Assembly: GCA_016714565.1 (NCBI GenBank)
Contig: JADKDM010000001.1
Coordinates: forward strand, 372,001 to 436,000
Origin: Candidatus Villigracilis propinquus
Lineage (GTDB): Bacteria > Chloroflexota > Anaerolineae > Anaerolineales > Villigracilaceae
DNA: 64,000 bases
Direction of reading: 5' to 3'
Position 1 is the stretch's first letter. Every line of letters starts with the position of its first letter. Of the stretch, positions 8,808-16,959 are shown in pieces. Position numbers and translations under genes: made by a program. A model generated the notes under the pieces. The model saw only the letters and a program-made list of their open reading frames with translations, made no database searches and was not told where the DNA came from.

Positions 8808-8836
8808 CCATAAAACAAATTTTCACGGAGGATGTC

Positions 8837-10744
8837 ATGCCTAATGGTTATAACGGCAAGATTTTGCACGTTGATCTGACAAAAGGTTCGCTTACAGTGG
8901 AAGAGCCGAATGAGGCTTTTTACCGCAAGTATCTTGGCGGCAGTGCGATGGGGATGCACTATATTTTGCGTGATATGCCAAAGGGCGCCGACCCGATCGG
9001 CCCTGATAATGTATTGACCTTGTTCACCGGCGTGACGACGGGCGCGGCCATTTCTGGGCAGAGCCGTTTGAATGCGAATGCGAAGTCGCCGATCAGCGGT
9101 GGTATTGGTGATTCGCAGAGCGGTGGATTTTTCCCTGCTGAGTTGAAGTTCGCTGGCTTTGATGGAATTGTGATCAAGGGGAAATCTGCGAAGCCTGTTT
9201 ATCTTGCGATCATTGATGGAAAATTTGAGTTGCGCGACGCGGCGCATTTAATGGGCAAGTTGACGGGGGACGTGGACGACATCATCCACAAGGAAGTTGA
9301 CCCGAAGGCTGAAATTTTGCAGCACGGCATTGGCGCGGAAAATGGCGTGTTGTTCTCGTCGCTGTGTTCCATGTCTAACCGTCACAATGGACGCACGGGC
9401 ATGGGCCTTGTGATGGCTTCCAAAAATTTGAAGGCGGTTGTGGTGCGCGGAACCAAGAAGGTTCAGCTTGCTGATGCGAAGGCATTGACTGCTTTGAACC
9501 GCGTTGGCCCGAAGGCGCTTCCTGAAAATGGTGATATGGACGGCCTCGCCAAGTTTGGTACAGCCGTGGTTGTTTTGTTCAACAACACCATCGGCACCTT
9601 GCCGACCCGCAACTATAACGAAGCTCAATTCGAAGGCTGCGAACCGATCAGCGGCGAGAAGATGGCTGAGACCATTTTGAAAGAACGCGATACCTGCTAC
9701 GCTTGTATTGTCAAATGCAAGCGCGTGGTTGAGATCAAAGATGGCCCGTATCATGTTGACCCGCGCTACGGCGGCCCTGAATACGAAACCCTCGGCACCT
9801 TCGGTTCATACTGCGGTGTTGATGATCTTGCGGCGGTTTCACTTGCCAATCAGGTTTGCAACGAATATGCAGTTGACTCCATTGCCGCTGGCGCAACCAT
9901 TGCCTTTGCAATGGAATGTTACGAAAAGGGTGTAATTACCAAAGAACAAGCTGGCGGGCTTGATCTGAAATTTGGAAATGCCGATGCCATGATCCAGGCT
10001 CTGTATATGCTCGTGAAGGGCGAAGGCGAATTTGGCAAGACCCTTGGGTTGGGTTCTGAACGCGCCTCCAAAGTTTGGGGCAAGAACTCCGATGAATTCC
10101 TCATCACCGTCAAAGGCGCTGAGGCTCCCGCGCACATGCCGCAGGCCAAGCGCTCGCTCGCGCTCATCTACGCCGTCAATCCTTTCGGCGCAGATCATCA
10201 GTCCAGCGAGCACGACCCATATTACGAAGAAGGCGTTGGCGATTTCAACCTCGACCGCCTCAAGCAGATCGGCCTTGGCTCGCCGCAACCTGCGTACAGC
10301 CTCACCGAAGAAAAAGTCCGCTTTGCGTATGAGACCGAAGTCTTCTACTCCATGCTCGATTCCGCCGAACTCTGCCAATTCGTCTACGGCCCCACGTGGA
10401 CTCTCTACGATGGCAAAGACACCGCGCACATGGTCAGCTCCGTCACGGGTTGGGATATGACGGTTGAAGAATTAATGGAAGTTGGCCGCCGCCGTTTGGA
10501 TCTCTTCCGTGTGTTCAATGCCCGCGAGGGACTGACCCGTAACGCGGATAAACTGCCAAAGAAATTTTTCAAGCAATTGGCTGGCACCGGCCCGACAGCG
10601 GGCTTCGCTCTGACTCACGAGGAAGTTGATTCTGCCATCGATCATTACTACAAGCTGGCAGGCTGGACGAATGACGGCGTTCCCACCCCCGAGACGTTGA
10701 AGAAGCATGACGTGGAATGGGCTGCGGAATATTTGCCTGCATAG
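8837..10744 (+). CDS. aor: Tungsten aldehyde:ferredoxin oxidoreductase (AOR)
   Basis: A 635-residue member of the AOR family, which oxidises aldehydes to carboxylic acids with a tungsten-bispyranopterin cofactor and passes electrons to ferredoxin. The N-terminal pterin-binding domain starts NGYNGKILHVDLTKGSL, with the family pattern YLGGSAMG and SPISGGIGDSQSGGFF. The 4Fe-4S cluster ligands are all visible: Cys287-x2-Cys290-x3-Cys294 (TCYACIVKC) and Cys513 (AELCQF), a spacing matching the archaeal prototype. It is first in a run with two class III aminotransferases and a second AOR, so its aldehyde is likely produced by transamination or decarboxylation of amino acids or amines. The exact substrate cannot be read from sequence. 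Tungsten rather than molybdenum is inferred from the family. Confidence 0.92.
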   Translation: MPNGYNGKILHVDLTKGSLTVEEPNEAFYRKYLGGSAMGMHYILRDMPKGADPIGPDNVLTLFTGVTTGAAISGQSRLNANAKSPISGGIGDSQSGGFFPAELKFAGFDGIVIKGKSAKPVYLAIIDGKFELRDAAHLMGKLTGDVDDIIHKEVDPKAEILQHGIGAENGVLFSSLCSMSNRHNGRTGMGLVMASKNLKAVVVRGTKKVQLADAKALTALNRVGPKALPENGDMDGLAKFGTAVVVLFNNTIGTLPTRNYNEAQFEGCEPISGEKMAETILKERDTCYACIVKCKRVVEIKDGPYHVDPRYGGPEYETLGTFGSYCGVDDLAAVSLANQVCNEYAVDSIAAGATIAFAMECYEKGVITKEQAGGLDLKFGNADAMIQALYMLVKGEGEFGKTLGLGSERASKVWGKNSDEFLITVKGAEAPAHMPQAKRSLALIYAVNPFGADHQSSEHDPYYEEGVGDFNLDRLKQIGLGSPQPAYSLTEEKVRFAYETEVFYSMLDSAELCQFVYGPTWTLYDGKDTAHMVSSVTGWDMTVEELMEVGRRRLDLFRVFNAREGLTRNADKLPKKFFKQLAGTGPTAGFALTHEEVDSAIDHYYKLAGWTNDGVPTPETLKKHDVEWAAEYLPA

Positions 10745-10781
10745 AACGTGGAAAGTAGTAAATGGTAATTTGTAATTAGAG

Positions 10782-10818
10782 ATTGGAGATGGGATGATGA
10801 GTCTCATCTCCAATTTTT
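10782..10818 (+). terminator. Hairpin with T-tract after the first AOR, within a repeat-filled spacer
   Basis: ATTGGAGATG pairs perfectly with CATCTCCAAT and is followed by TTTT. It may partly terminate transcription after the AOR. The outer spacer, about 10,755-10,870, is itself an imperfect inverted repeat built from GGTAATT and GAGATTGG-like words, so the hairpin may be a repeat element rather than a dedicated terminator. Confidence 0.6.
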
Positions 10819-10874
10819 CGGTACTACGCCAATTACTATTTACCAATTACCAATCTCTACCCTAAAGGAAACCC

Positions 10875-12155
10875 ATGAACCAACTCTATCAAGATAATTT
10901 CTCCCACATGACTCCCGCCTGGAGTCGCATTTTTAGTTTTGTTGCTGAACGTGCCGAAGGTGCTTACATCTACACCGATGACGGCAAAAAACTGCTGGAC
11001 TTCACCAGCGGCATTGGCGTGACGAATACAGGTCACTGCCACCCGAAGGTTGTGGAAGCCATCCGCGAGCAGGCGGGTTTGTTCCTGCATGCACAGGCTA
11101 ACATCGTTGTCCACAAGCCGATGTTGCAATTGATCGAAGAATTGCGCAAGATCGTCCCACCCTCGATTGACTCTTTTTATTTTGCCAACTCTGGCGCGGA
11201 AGCGTTGGAGAACGCGGTCAAGATCGCCAAAGCCGCCACGGGCAGACAGAATATCATCGTCTTCAACGGCTCCTTCCACGGACGCACTCACGCGACGATG
11301 GCATTGACCACATCCAAGATCGGCTATCGCACAGGCTTTGGACCGCTGCCCGCAGGGATTTACGTCTCGCCGTTCCCGTACGCCTTCCACATGAACATGA
11401 CCGAAGAGCAAGCGTCCGCATACGCATTGGAACAGCTTGAATATCTCCTCGCTTCACAAACTGCACCGAAAGACACCGCTGCCATCCTGATCGAATCCGT
11501 GATGGGTGAGGGCGGCTACATCGTCCCGCCGACCTCGTTCATGAAAGGTCTGCGCGAGATTTGCGACAAGCACGGCATTATGCTCATCTTCGATGAAGTG
11601 CAGTCAGGCTTCGGGCGCACGGGCAAATGGTTCGCACTCGAACATTTTGGCGTTGTGCCAGATATTATCACCGCCGCGAAAGGCATTGCCTCAGGCATGC
11701 CGCTCTCCGGCGTTTTCAGCCGCACAGACATTATGAAGAAACTCGATGTCGGTTCGATCGGCGGAACATATGGCGGGAACGCAGTCGCTTGTGCGGCAGG
11801 TGTGGCAACCATCCGCGCGATGAGAGACGAAAAGATGTTGGAAAATGCCACAGATAAAGGCATCCAACTCATGACAGGCTTGCGCAAATTGCAGGAAGAA
11901 TATCCGCAAATTGGCGATGTCCGCGGCAAAGGGCTCATGGTCGGCACCGAATTCATCATTGATGGAAGCCAGTCCAAAGCCAAGCAGCTTGTCAAAGATG
12001 TCATTCACTCCGCCGAAGAAAAAGGCATGTTGCTTCTCTCCTGCGGAACTTATGACAACACCCTGCGCTGGATCCCGCCGTTGAATGTGACCTCCGAACA
12101 GATCAATGATGGTTTGCGTATTTTTGGCGACTCGCTCAAGGAAACGCTCGGCTAA
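10875..12155 (+). CDS. Class III aminotransferase, GabT-like
   Basis: A 426-residue PLP enzyme of fold type I, class III. It has NSGAEALENAVKIAK (phosphate-binding loop), FHGRTHATMALT, LIFDEVQSGFGRTGK with the PLP-pairing Asp, and the Schiff-base Lys269 in TAAKGIASGMPL. This pattern is that of 4-aminobutyrate and related omega-aminotransferases, which move an amino group from GABA, putrescine-derived amines or lysine-derived amines to 2-oxoglutarate or pyruvate, giving semialdehydes. Those products are plausible substrates for the AORs on both sides. The start has CTAAAGGAAACCC before it. The donor specificity is not resolved; acetylornithine-type activity is an alternative. Confidence 0.85.
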   Translation: MNQLYQDNFSHMTPAWSRIFSFVAERAEGAYIYTDDGKKLLDFTSGIGVTNTGHCHPKVVEAIREQAGLFLHAQANIVVHKPMLQLIEELRKIVPPSIDSFYFANSGAEALENAVKIAKAATGRQNIIVFNGSFHGRTHATMALTTSKIGYRTGFGPLPAGIYVSPFPYAFHMNMTEEQASAYALEQLEYLLASQTAPKDTAAILIESVMGEGGYIVPPTSFMKGLREICDKHGIMLIFDEVQSGFGRTGKWFALEHFGVVPDIITAAKGIASGMPLSGVFSRTDIMKKLDVGSIGGTYGGNAVACAAGVATIRAMRDEKMLENATDKGIQLMTGLRKLQEEYPQIGDVRGKGLMVGTEFIIDGSQSKAKQLVKDVIHSAEEKGMLLLSCGTYDNTLRWIPPLNVTSEQINDGLRIFGDSLKETLG

Positions 12156-12170
12156 TCGCTATTTCGTTAA

Positions 12171-12222
12171 AAGGTTTGAATGTTGGAAAGTTTAAACGTT
12201 CAAACCTTTCAACCTTCCAACA
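12171..12222. repeat. Palindromic word repeat between the two aminotransferase genes
   Basis: GGTTTGAA and TGTTGGAA are each answered downstream by their reverse complements TTCAAACC and TTCCAACA, interleaved and joined by an AGTTTAAACG centre. It fills nearly the whole spacer and has no T-tract. Confidence 0.7.
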
Positions 12223-12232
12223 AAGAAAAACC

Positions 12233-13591
12233 ATGACACTATCCCTCGATCGCAATAAACTCACGCAACTCCTCAAGACCGAAGAAGAACTCTTTCACAA
12301 GAACCATCCCAAATCCTACGAACTGTATCAGCGCGCGCGCAAGTCATTGCATGGCGGCGTGCCGATGCTGTGGATGATCCGTTGGGCGGGTTCGTTTCCC
12401 GTCTTTGTCAAAGAAGCCAGGGGCGCACACTTCACCGATGTAGATGGCAATGATTACGTTGATTTCTGCCTCGGCGACACGGGCGCCATGACAGGCCACG
12501 CGCCCGAAGCCACCGTAAAAGCCATCACCGAGCAAATTCAAAAAGGCATCACCCTCATGCTGCCGTATGAAGATGTCATCTGGGTGGGCGAGGAACTTCA
12601 ACGCCGCTTCAAACTTCCGTACTGGCAGTTCGCCCTCACCGCCACCGATGCGAATCGTTTTGCTTTGCGCATGGCGCGTCTCATCACGGGCCGCCCGAAG
12701 ATTCTCGTCTTCAACTATTGTTATCACGGCTCCGTGGATGAAACCTTCATCACCCTCGATGAAGAAGGCACGCCCATGCCGCGCGCCAACAACATGGGTC
12801 CGCAGATTGATCCGCGTGAGACCACCAAGGTCATTGAGTTCAACGACATCGGTGCGCTCGAAACGGCGCTCTCTGCGCGTGACGTGGCCGCCGTCCTCGC
12901 CGAACCTGCGATGACCAACATCGGCATCATTCATCCCAACCCTGGCTATCACGATGCCCTGCGCGAGATCACTCGCAAATATGGCACCTATCTCATCATT
13001 GATGAGACGCACACGATCTGCGCTGGTACTGGCGGATACACCGCTTCGCACGGTCTTCAGCCTGATTTCTTAACCCTCGGCAAACCCCTCGCTGGAGGAG
13101 TGCCCGCCGCGATCTATGGCTTCACCGAAGAAGTCTCTCAAGCCTTCAACGAGAAACTCTCCGTGGAAGACTCAGATGTTGGCGGTATCGGCGGCACACT
13201 CTCGGGCAACGCCTTGTCCATTGCGGCGATGAAAGCCACGCTTCAGCATGTATTGACGGAAGAGTTTTATTCCAAGGCAACTGCCTTACAGGAAAAATTC
13301 ACCGAAGGCGTGCAGTCTGTCATCAAGGAATTTGAACTGCCGTGGATCGTCAAGCAATTGGGCAACCGCTCCGAATATTGGTTCCGTCCCAACCCGCCGA
13401 AGAATGGCGGAGAAGCCCACGCCGCCATTGACCCTGAACTTGACCGCTACATGCATCTCTACGCCTTGAACCGCGGCATTCTGATGACTCCCTTCCACAA
13501 CATGGCCTTGATCTCACCTGAGACCACGCAAGCTGATGTGGATCATCATACGAAGGTCTTTAGAGAAGCGGTACAGAGTTTGTTTGAGTAG
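12233..13591 (+). CDS. Class III aminotransferase, glutamate-1-semialdehyde mutase-like
   Basis: A 452-residue class III PLP enzyme closest in style to glutamate-1-semialdehyde aminomutases and their catabolic relatives. Visible marks are SLHGGVP near the N-terminus, DVDGNDYVDFCLGDTGAMTGHAP, FALTATDANRFALRMAR, YLIIDETHTI with the PLP Asp, and Lys284 in LGKPLAGGVP. Heme-pathway genes are absent, and the usual SNSGTEA motif is replaced by TATDANRFA, so a catabolic aminotransferase is more likely than HemL. The frame is open upstream to 12,176, but that stretch lies within a palindromic repeat, so I take the ATG at 12,233. It is co-oriented with the AORs and the GabT-like gene. Substrate unknown. 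Confidence 0.82.
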   Translation: MTLSLDRNKLTQLLKTEEELFHKNHPKSYELYQRARKSLHGGVPMLWMIRWAGSFPVFVKEARGAHFTDVDGNDYVDFCLGDTGAMTGHAPEATVKAITEQIQKGITLMLPYEDVIWVGEELQRRFKLPYWQFALTATDANRFALRMARLITGRPKILVFNYCYHGSVDETFITLDEEGTPMPRANNMGPQIDPRETTKVIEFNDIGALETALSARDVAAVLAEPAMTNIGIIHPNPGYHDALREITRKYGTYLIIDETHTICAGTGGYTASHGLQPDFLTLGKPLAGGVPAAIYGFTEEVSQAFNEKLSVEDSDVGGIGGTLSGNALSIAAMKATLQHVLTEEFYSKATALQEKFTEGVQSVIKEFELPWIVKQLGNRSEYWFRPNPPKNGGEAHAAIDPELDRYMHLYALNRGILMTPFHNMALISPETTQADVDHHTKVFREAVQSLFE

Positions 13592-13600
13592 AACTTGTCG

Positions 13601-13641
13601 AAGGTCAAAAGTCGAGAGTCAGGCTTGCGACCTTTGACCTT
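13601..13641. repeat. Palindromic word repeat before the second AOR
   Basis: AAGGTCAAAAGTCG is matched at 13 of 14 positions by the reverse complement CGACCTTTGACCTT. It occupies the spacer between the second aminotransferase and the second AOR, and is the third spacer of this block filled by such an element. Confidence 0.7.
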
Positions 13642-13662
13642 TGACTTGTTTGGAGAAAATAA

Positions 13663-15390
13663 ATGGCTGACTACAAATCCCATATCTGGCGCATTAATGT
13701 CCGTGAGCAATCGCTAAAGCGTGAACCCGTCCCGCAAAACTGGCAGCGCCTCGGTGGGCGCGGACTCCTCACTCACATCCTGCTCGATGAAGTGGATGCA
13801 AAATGTGACCCACTTGGCCCCGGCAACAAGCTCATCTTCGCGCCCGGACTATTGGTTGGCCACATGCTTTCTTCCACCGACAGAATTTCCATCGGCGGTA
13901 AATCTCCGTTGACGGGTGGAATCAAAGAGGCGAATGCGGGCGGACGCACAGGCTATCACATGGCATTCATGGGGATGCACGCGCTCATTATCGAAGATAT
14001 GCCAAAAGAAGATGGCTACTGGGTTTTGCACCTGTCATTGAATGGCGCGAAATGGGAAAAGGCCGATGATCTGGCTGGGTTGGGTGTGTATGCCACTGCG
14101 CCGAAACTGCTTGAAAAATATGGCGACAAAGTAGCCATTGCAATGATCGGCCCCGGCGGCGAAATGCGGATGAAGTCCGCTGGGATCCAGAATCTCGATA
14201 AGGACAGGATTCCCTCCCGCATCGCTGCCCGTGGCGGACTTGGCGCCGTGATGGCAACGAAGGGATTGAAAGCCATCGTATTCGATCACGCGGGCGGACA
14301 GAAGCCTGCCATTGCCGACCCTGAGTCGTTCAAAGTGGCCCAAAAAGATTACACCAAAGCCGTGATGGAACACCCACAGTCTGTGACGTACCGTGAGTAT
14401 GGCACAGCAGCCATGGCGCAGATGACGCAGAGTTTTGCCGCCATTCCCGCGCATAATTTTTCTCGCGGTACCTTTGATAATGTGGAAGCGATCAGCGGTG
14501 AGATCTTGCGCGAGTTCACATTGACACGCGGCAAGCCATCTGACCCGGCTCATGCCTGTATGGCAGGCTGCACTATCAAATGCTCGAATGTCTTCGGTGG
14601 GGAAGATGGCAAGATCATTGTCTCGCCGCTCGAATACGAAACTATTGGATTGATGGGCACGAACATTGATATCGATTCGCTCGACGCGATAGGCAGACTC
14701 AACTGGCATGTCAACGACCTCGGTTTGGACTCGATTGAGATCGGCGGCTCGCTTGGTGTTGCTGCGGAAGCCGGTCTCATGCGCTGGGGCAGCGAAGAAG
14801 ATGCCCAGAAGTTAATTGATGAAATTCGAGCAGGCACAGAACTCGGTCACGTTCTTGGCGATGGCGCGGCGAGTGTTGGTAAAAAATATAATATTGAGCG
14901 AGTCCCTGTTGTGAAGGGACAAACCATGTCTGCTTATGAACCGCGTTCCATCAAAGGCACCGGCGTGACGTTTGCGACAACTCCGCAGGGTGCCGACCAC
15001 ACTTGCGGATTAACCATCCGCGCCAAGGTCAATCACCTCGACCCGACCCAGCAAAAAGAGGCATCTCTAAATGCACAATTGAATATGGCGGGTTATGACA
15101 CTATCGGCGCATGTATCTTCGCAGGCTTTGGCTATGCTGCCACACCCGATGGCGTAGTGAAACGTCTGCTCAAGGCGCGGTATGGCTGGGATGATCTGCC
15201 TGATAATATTTTGCAAGAACTTGGCAAGCAGACCATCAAAATGGAGCGGGAATTCAACAAACGTGCAGGCTTTACGGCCAAGGATGACCGCCTGCCTGAC
15301 TGGATGACGAGGGAAGCCATCCCTGAAAATGGCTCAGTCTTCGATGTGAGCGAAGAAGTGCTCGATCATATTTTTGATGGGATCGAATAA
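13663..15390 (+). CDS. Second AOR-family tungsten oxidoreductase
   Basis: A 575-residue AOR-family protein, clearly divergent from the first. Family marks are RLGGRGLLTHILLDEV, PGNKLIFAPGLL, SPLTGGIKEANAGG and the C-terminal AGYDTIGACIFAGFGY. The cluster ligands are Cys299, Cys303, Cys307 (ACMAGCTIKCSN) and Cys484; the first spacing is x3 rather than the x2 of the prototype, as in a different AOR subgroup. It therefore probably acts on another aldehyde or another redox partner than the first AOR. It closes the block of four and is followed by a strong terminator. TTTGGAGAAAATAA provides the ribosome-binding site. Substrate unknown. Confidence 0.88.
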   Translation: MADYKSHIWRINVREQSLKREPVPQNWQRLGGRGLLTHILLDEVDAKCDPLGPGNKLIFAPGLLVGHMLSSTDRISIGGKSPLTGGIKEANAGGRTGYHMAFMGMHALIIEDMPKEDGYWVLHLSLNGAKWEKADDLAGLGVYATAPKLLEKYGDKVAIAMIGPGGEMRMKSAGIQNLDKDRIPSRIAARGGLGAVMATKGLKAIVFDHAGGQKPAIADPESFKVAQKDYTKAVMEHPQSVTYREYGTAAMAQMTQSFAAIPAHNFSRGTFDNVEAISGEILREFTLTRGKPSDPAHACMAGCTIKCSNVFGGEDGKIIVSPLEYETIGLMGTNIDIDSLDAIGRLNWHVNDLGLDSIEIGGSLGVAAEAGLMRWGSEEDAQKLIDEIRAGTELGHVLGDGAASVGKKYNIERVPVVKGQTMSAYEPRSIKGTGVTFATTPQGADHTCGLTIRAKVNHLDPTQQKEASLNAQLNMAGYDTIGACIFAGFGYAATPDGVVKRLLKARYGWDDLPDNILQELGKQTIKMEREFNKRAGFTAKDDRLPDWMTREAIPENGSVFDVSEEVLDHIFDGIE

Positions 15391-15394
15391 GAAA

Positions 15395-15427
15395 AAACCT
15401 CCGAGGTCTTAAAGACCTCGGAGGTTT
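15395..15427. terminator. Bidirectional terminator between the second AOR and the CPBP gene
   Basis: AAACCTCCGAGGTC with its perfect reverse complement around a 5-nt loop, flanked by A-rich sequence on the left and TTTGCTTTT on the right. It can serve both convergent genes. Confidence 0.88.
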
Positions 15428-15431
15428 GCTT

Positions 15432-16277
15432 TTACGAAACAGCTTTTTTCTTCATTCGATATTGATACAACATCCACCCGGCTACGCCAAACAAAAGGGC
15501 TGTGATCACACCTTCGTTGGTGGGACTGAAAACGAAGCCAAGCGGGCCGTTGAGTTTGATGAAGCCATTTATGAGTAATGGCATGCTCAAGGCGTTGATG
15601 ACATTGTGCAGGAGAAAAACAGGCCAGACCGATTTACTCAACAGCCTGAGTTCACCGAAAAGAATTGCAGTGGGGAACATGACGATGTAACCCGTGATGA
15701 TAAAAACTGGAATGCTGGTTGTGATGGCGCTGTTTAGAACGGCGCGGTCAAGATAGTAATAATAGTAGGGCAGGTGCCAGGTCATCCACAAGATGCTTAC
15801 GATAAAGTGATTCAACATTGGGTGGACTTTGGCCGCTTCCAATCTTGGGGTGAGATAACCGCGCCATGCAAATTCCTCAAAGATATTCTTCATCAATGAG
15901 CCGACGAACATTGTGCCAGCAACTGAAAGATAAGCGGGGAAGCCTTGCGCAGCGAAACCGTCAGCGGAGGCGATGCCGAAGAGGGCAGCCAGGCCAAAGG
16001 TTAAGAGAGCGGCGAGCGGGTAAACGAGGATCGCTACCAGATACCACTTCCAGCCTGAGATGAGATTCAACCCGAAGCCGGAATCCTTCCAGCCATCCCC
16101 AGCAAAGGCGCGTAAAAAGATTCCTGAAAGAGCGGGAGTGGTGAGCCAGACCAGTGCGCCCAAACTTTGCATGGGCGGCATGGTGTTGCCTGTGATGTTG
16201 TTGAGCCAGATGCCGAGCCAGCCGCCGCCCACGGTGAAGAGCGCGACGATAACGATGTTGCGAATAATTTTGTTCAT
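15432..16277 (-). CDS. CPBP-family intramembrane protease
   Basis: A 281-residue protein with about eight membrane helices. The CPBP (Abi, CAAX-protease-like) active-site motifs are present: FEEFAWRGYLTPRLE with the EExxxR glutamates in motif 1, WMTWHLPYYYY supplying the histidine of motif 2, and an HNVINA stretch for motif 3. These glutamic-type proteases cut within membranes; bacterial members take part in bacteriocin immunity or peptide processing, but the substrate here is unknown. It starts 5 bp after the stop codon of the PadR gene and is surely in one operon with it, so it is probably the gene controlled by that regulator. Confidence 0.85.
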   Translation of the reverse strand: MNKIIRNIVIVALFTVGGGWLGIWLNNITGNTMPPMQSLGALVWLTTPALSGIFLRAFAGDGWKDSGFGLNLISGWKWYLVAILVYPLAALLTFGLAALFGIASADGFAAQGFPAYLSVAGTMFVGSLMKNIFEEFAWRGYLTPRLEAAKVHPMLNHFIVSILWMTWHLPYYYYYLDRAVLNSAITTSIPVFIITGYIVMFPTAILFGELRLLSKSVWPVFLLHNVINALSMPLLINGFIKLNGPLGFVFSPTNEGVITALLFGVAGWMLYQYRMKKKAVS

Positions 16278-16282
16278 GATTT

Positions 16283-16851
16283 TCAGCTTCCTATTTTGAT
16301 GTTGTAGTTCTTTTTTTCAACGCGTTCAATGGCAGAGCGCAGCCAGGCCGCATCAGATTTTGAGTTGATGTAACCGAGTTCGAGTGTGAGCATGCCGAAA
16401 AAGTTTGTGCGCTTGTCGGCAACCTTACTTGGTGTGGCTTGAGTCATTTGATACACAGCTTCGTATACAGCTATCCGTTCTTCTATCTCTTTGAGCTTGC
16501 GGTTCAAAAGATTAAGTATTTCCTTGTCGCTGAGTTTGCCGCCGAAATAGATTTGAATGAGGAACGGCTCGCGGGTATCGTGTTCGGGCAGAGGAGTGGC
16601 GAGCCATTGGTGAAGTTCACCGTGGCCCGTTTCGGTGATGTTGTAAATTTTCATGTCGAGGCGCTCTTCGCGTTCTATAACTTCTTTTTCAACGAGGCCG
16701 CCTTCCTCCAGCTCTGCCAGCGTGCGATAGATCTGGCTTTGGTTGGCGGGCCAAAAATGCTGCACTGAGCGGTCGAAGGCTTTTTTTTTAGATCGTAGCC
16801 GGAGAATGGGGAGAATGAGAGAAAGCCGAGAATGGCATGTTTAAGGGACAT
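16283..16851 (-). CDS. PadR-family transcriptional regulator, frame-disrupted
   Basis: The conserved PadR start MSLKHAILGFLS can be read from an ATG at 16,851, down to SGYDLKK, and the rest from AFDRSVQHFWPANQSQIYRTL to the stop; together they make a normal protein of about 188 residues with winged helix (1-90) and C-terminal dimerisation helices. Between them, a run of nine As (coding strand, 16,781-16,789) puts the two halves in different frames. Without a shift only a truncated frame from a GTG at 16,765 remains (160 residues), lacking the first DNA-binding helix. Homopolymer miscount or phase-variable slippage are both possible. PadR proteins usually repress their own gene and a linked membrane protein; the CPBP gene follows at 5 bp and an exact operator-promoter lies upstream. 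Confidence 0.8.
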
Positions 16852-16870
16852 AGTATTTCCAGTCTGTTTT

Positions 16871-16925
16871 TATGACACAAAATCTATAATACTTATATTA
16901 TAGATTTTGTGTCATACTTTGTCAA
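16871..16925 (-). promoter_or_regulatory. PadR promoter embedded in a perfect inverted repeat
   Basis: On the minus strand, TTGACA (16,925-16,920), a 17-bp spacer and TATAAT (16,902-16,897) form a consensus promoter. The region 16,871-16,890 is the exact reverse complement of 16,897-16,916 with a 6-bp centre, i.e. two 20-bp arms (each carrying ATGACACAAAATC at its outer end). One arm covers the spacer and -10 box, the other covers the start region. A dimeric repressor bound here would block transcription; PadR itself is the expected ligand. Confidence 0.85.
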
Positions 16926-16931
16926 GGAATA

Positions 16932-16959
16932 TAAAAGCCCTGGAATTTCCAGGGCTTTT
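16932..16959 (-). terminator. Terminator of the membrane sensor kinase
   Basis: AAAAGCCCTGGAA and TTCCAGGGCTTTT form a perfect stem overlapping the kinase stop codon, with a T-tract on the minus strand. Confidence 0.85.

Noticed and set aside
12176..12232. Extension of the second aminotransferase
   Set aside because: The stretch is a palindromic repeat and the family start fits the ATG at 12,233.
12233..13591. HemL (glutamate-1-semialdehyde aminomutase)
   Set aside because: No tetrapyrrole genes are near, and the usual phosphate-loop motif is changed; the neighbourhood is catabolic.
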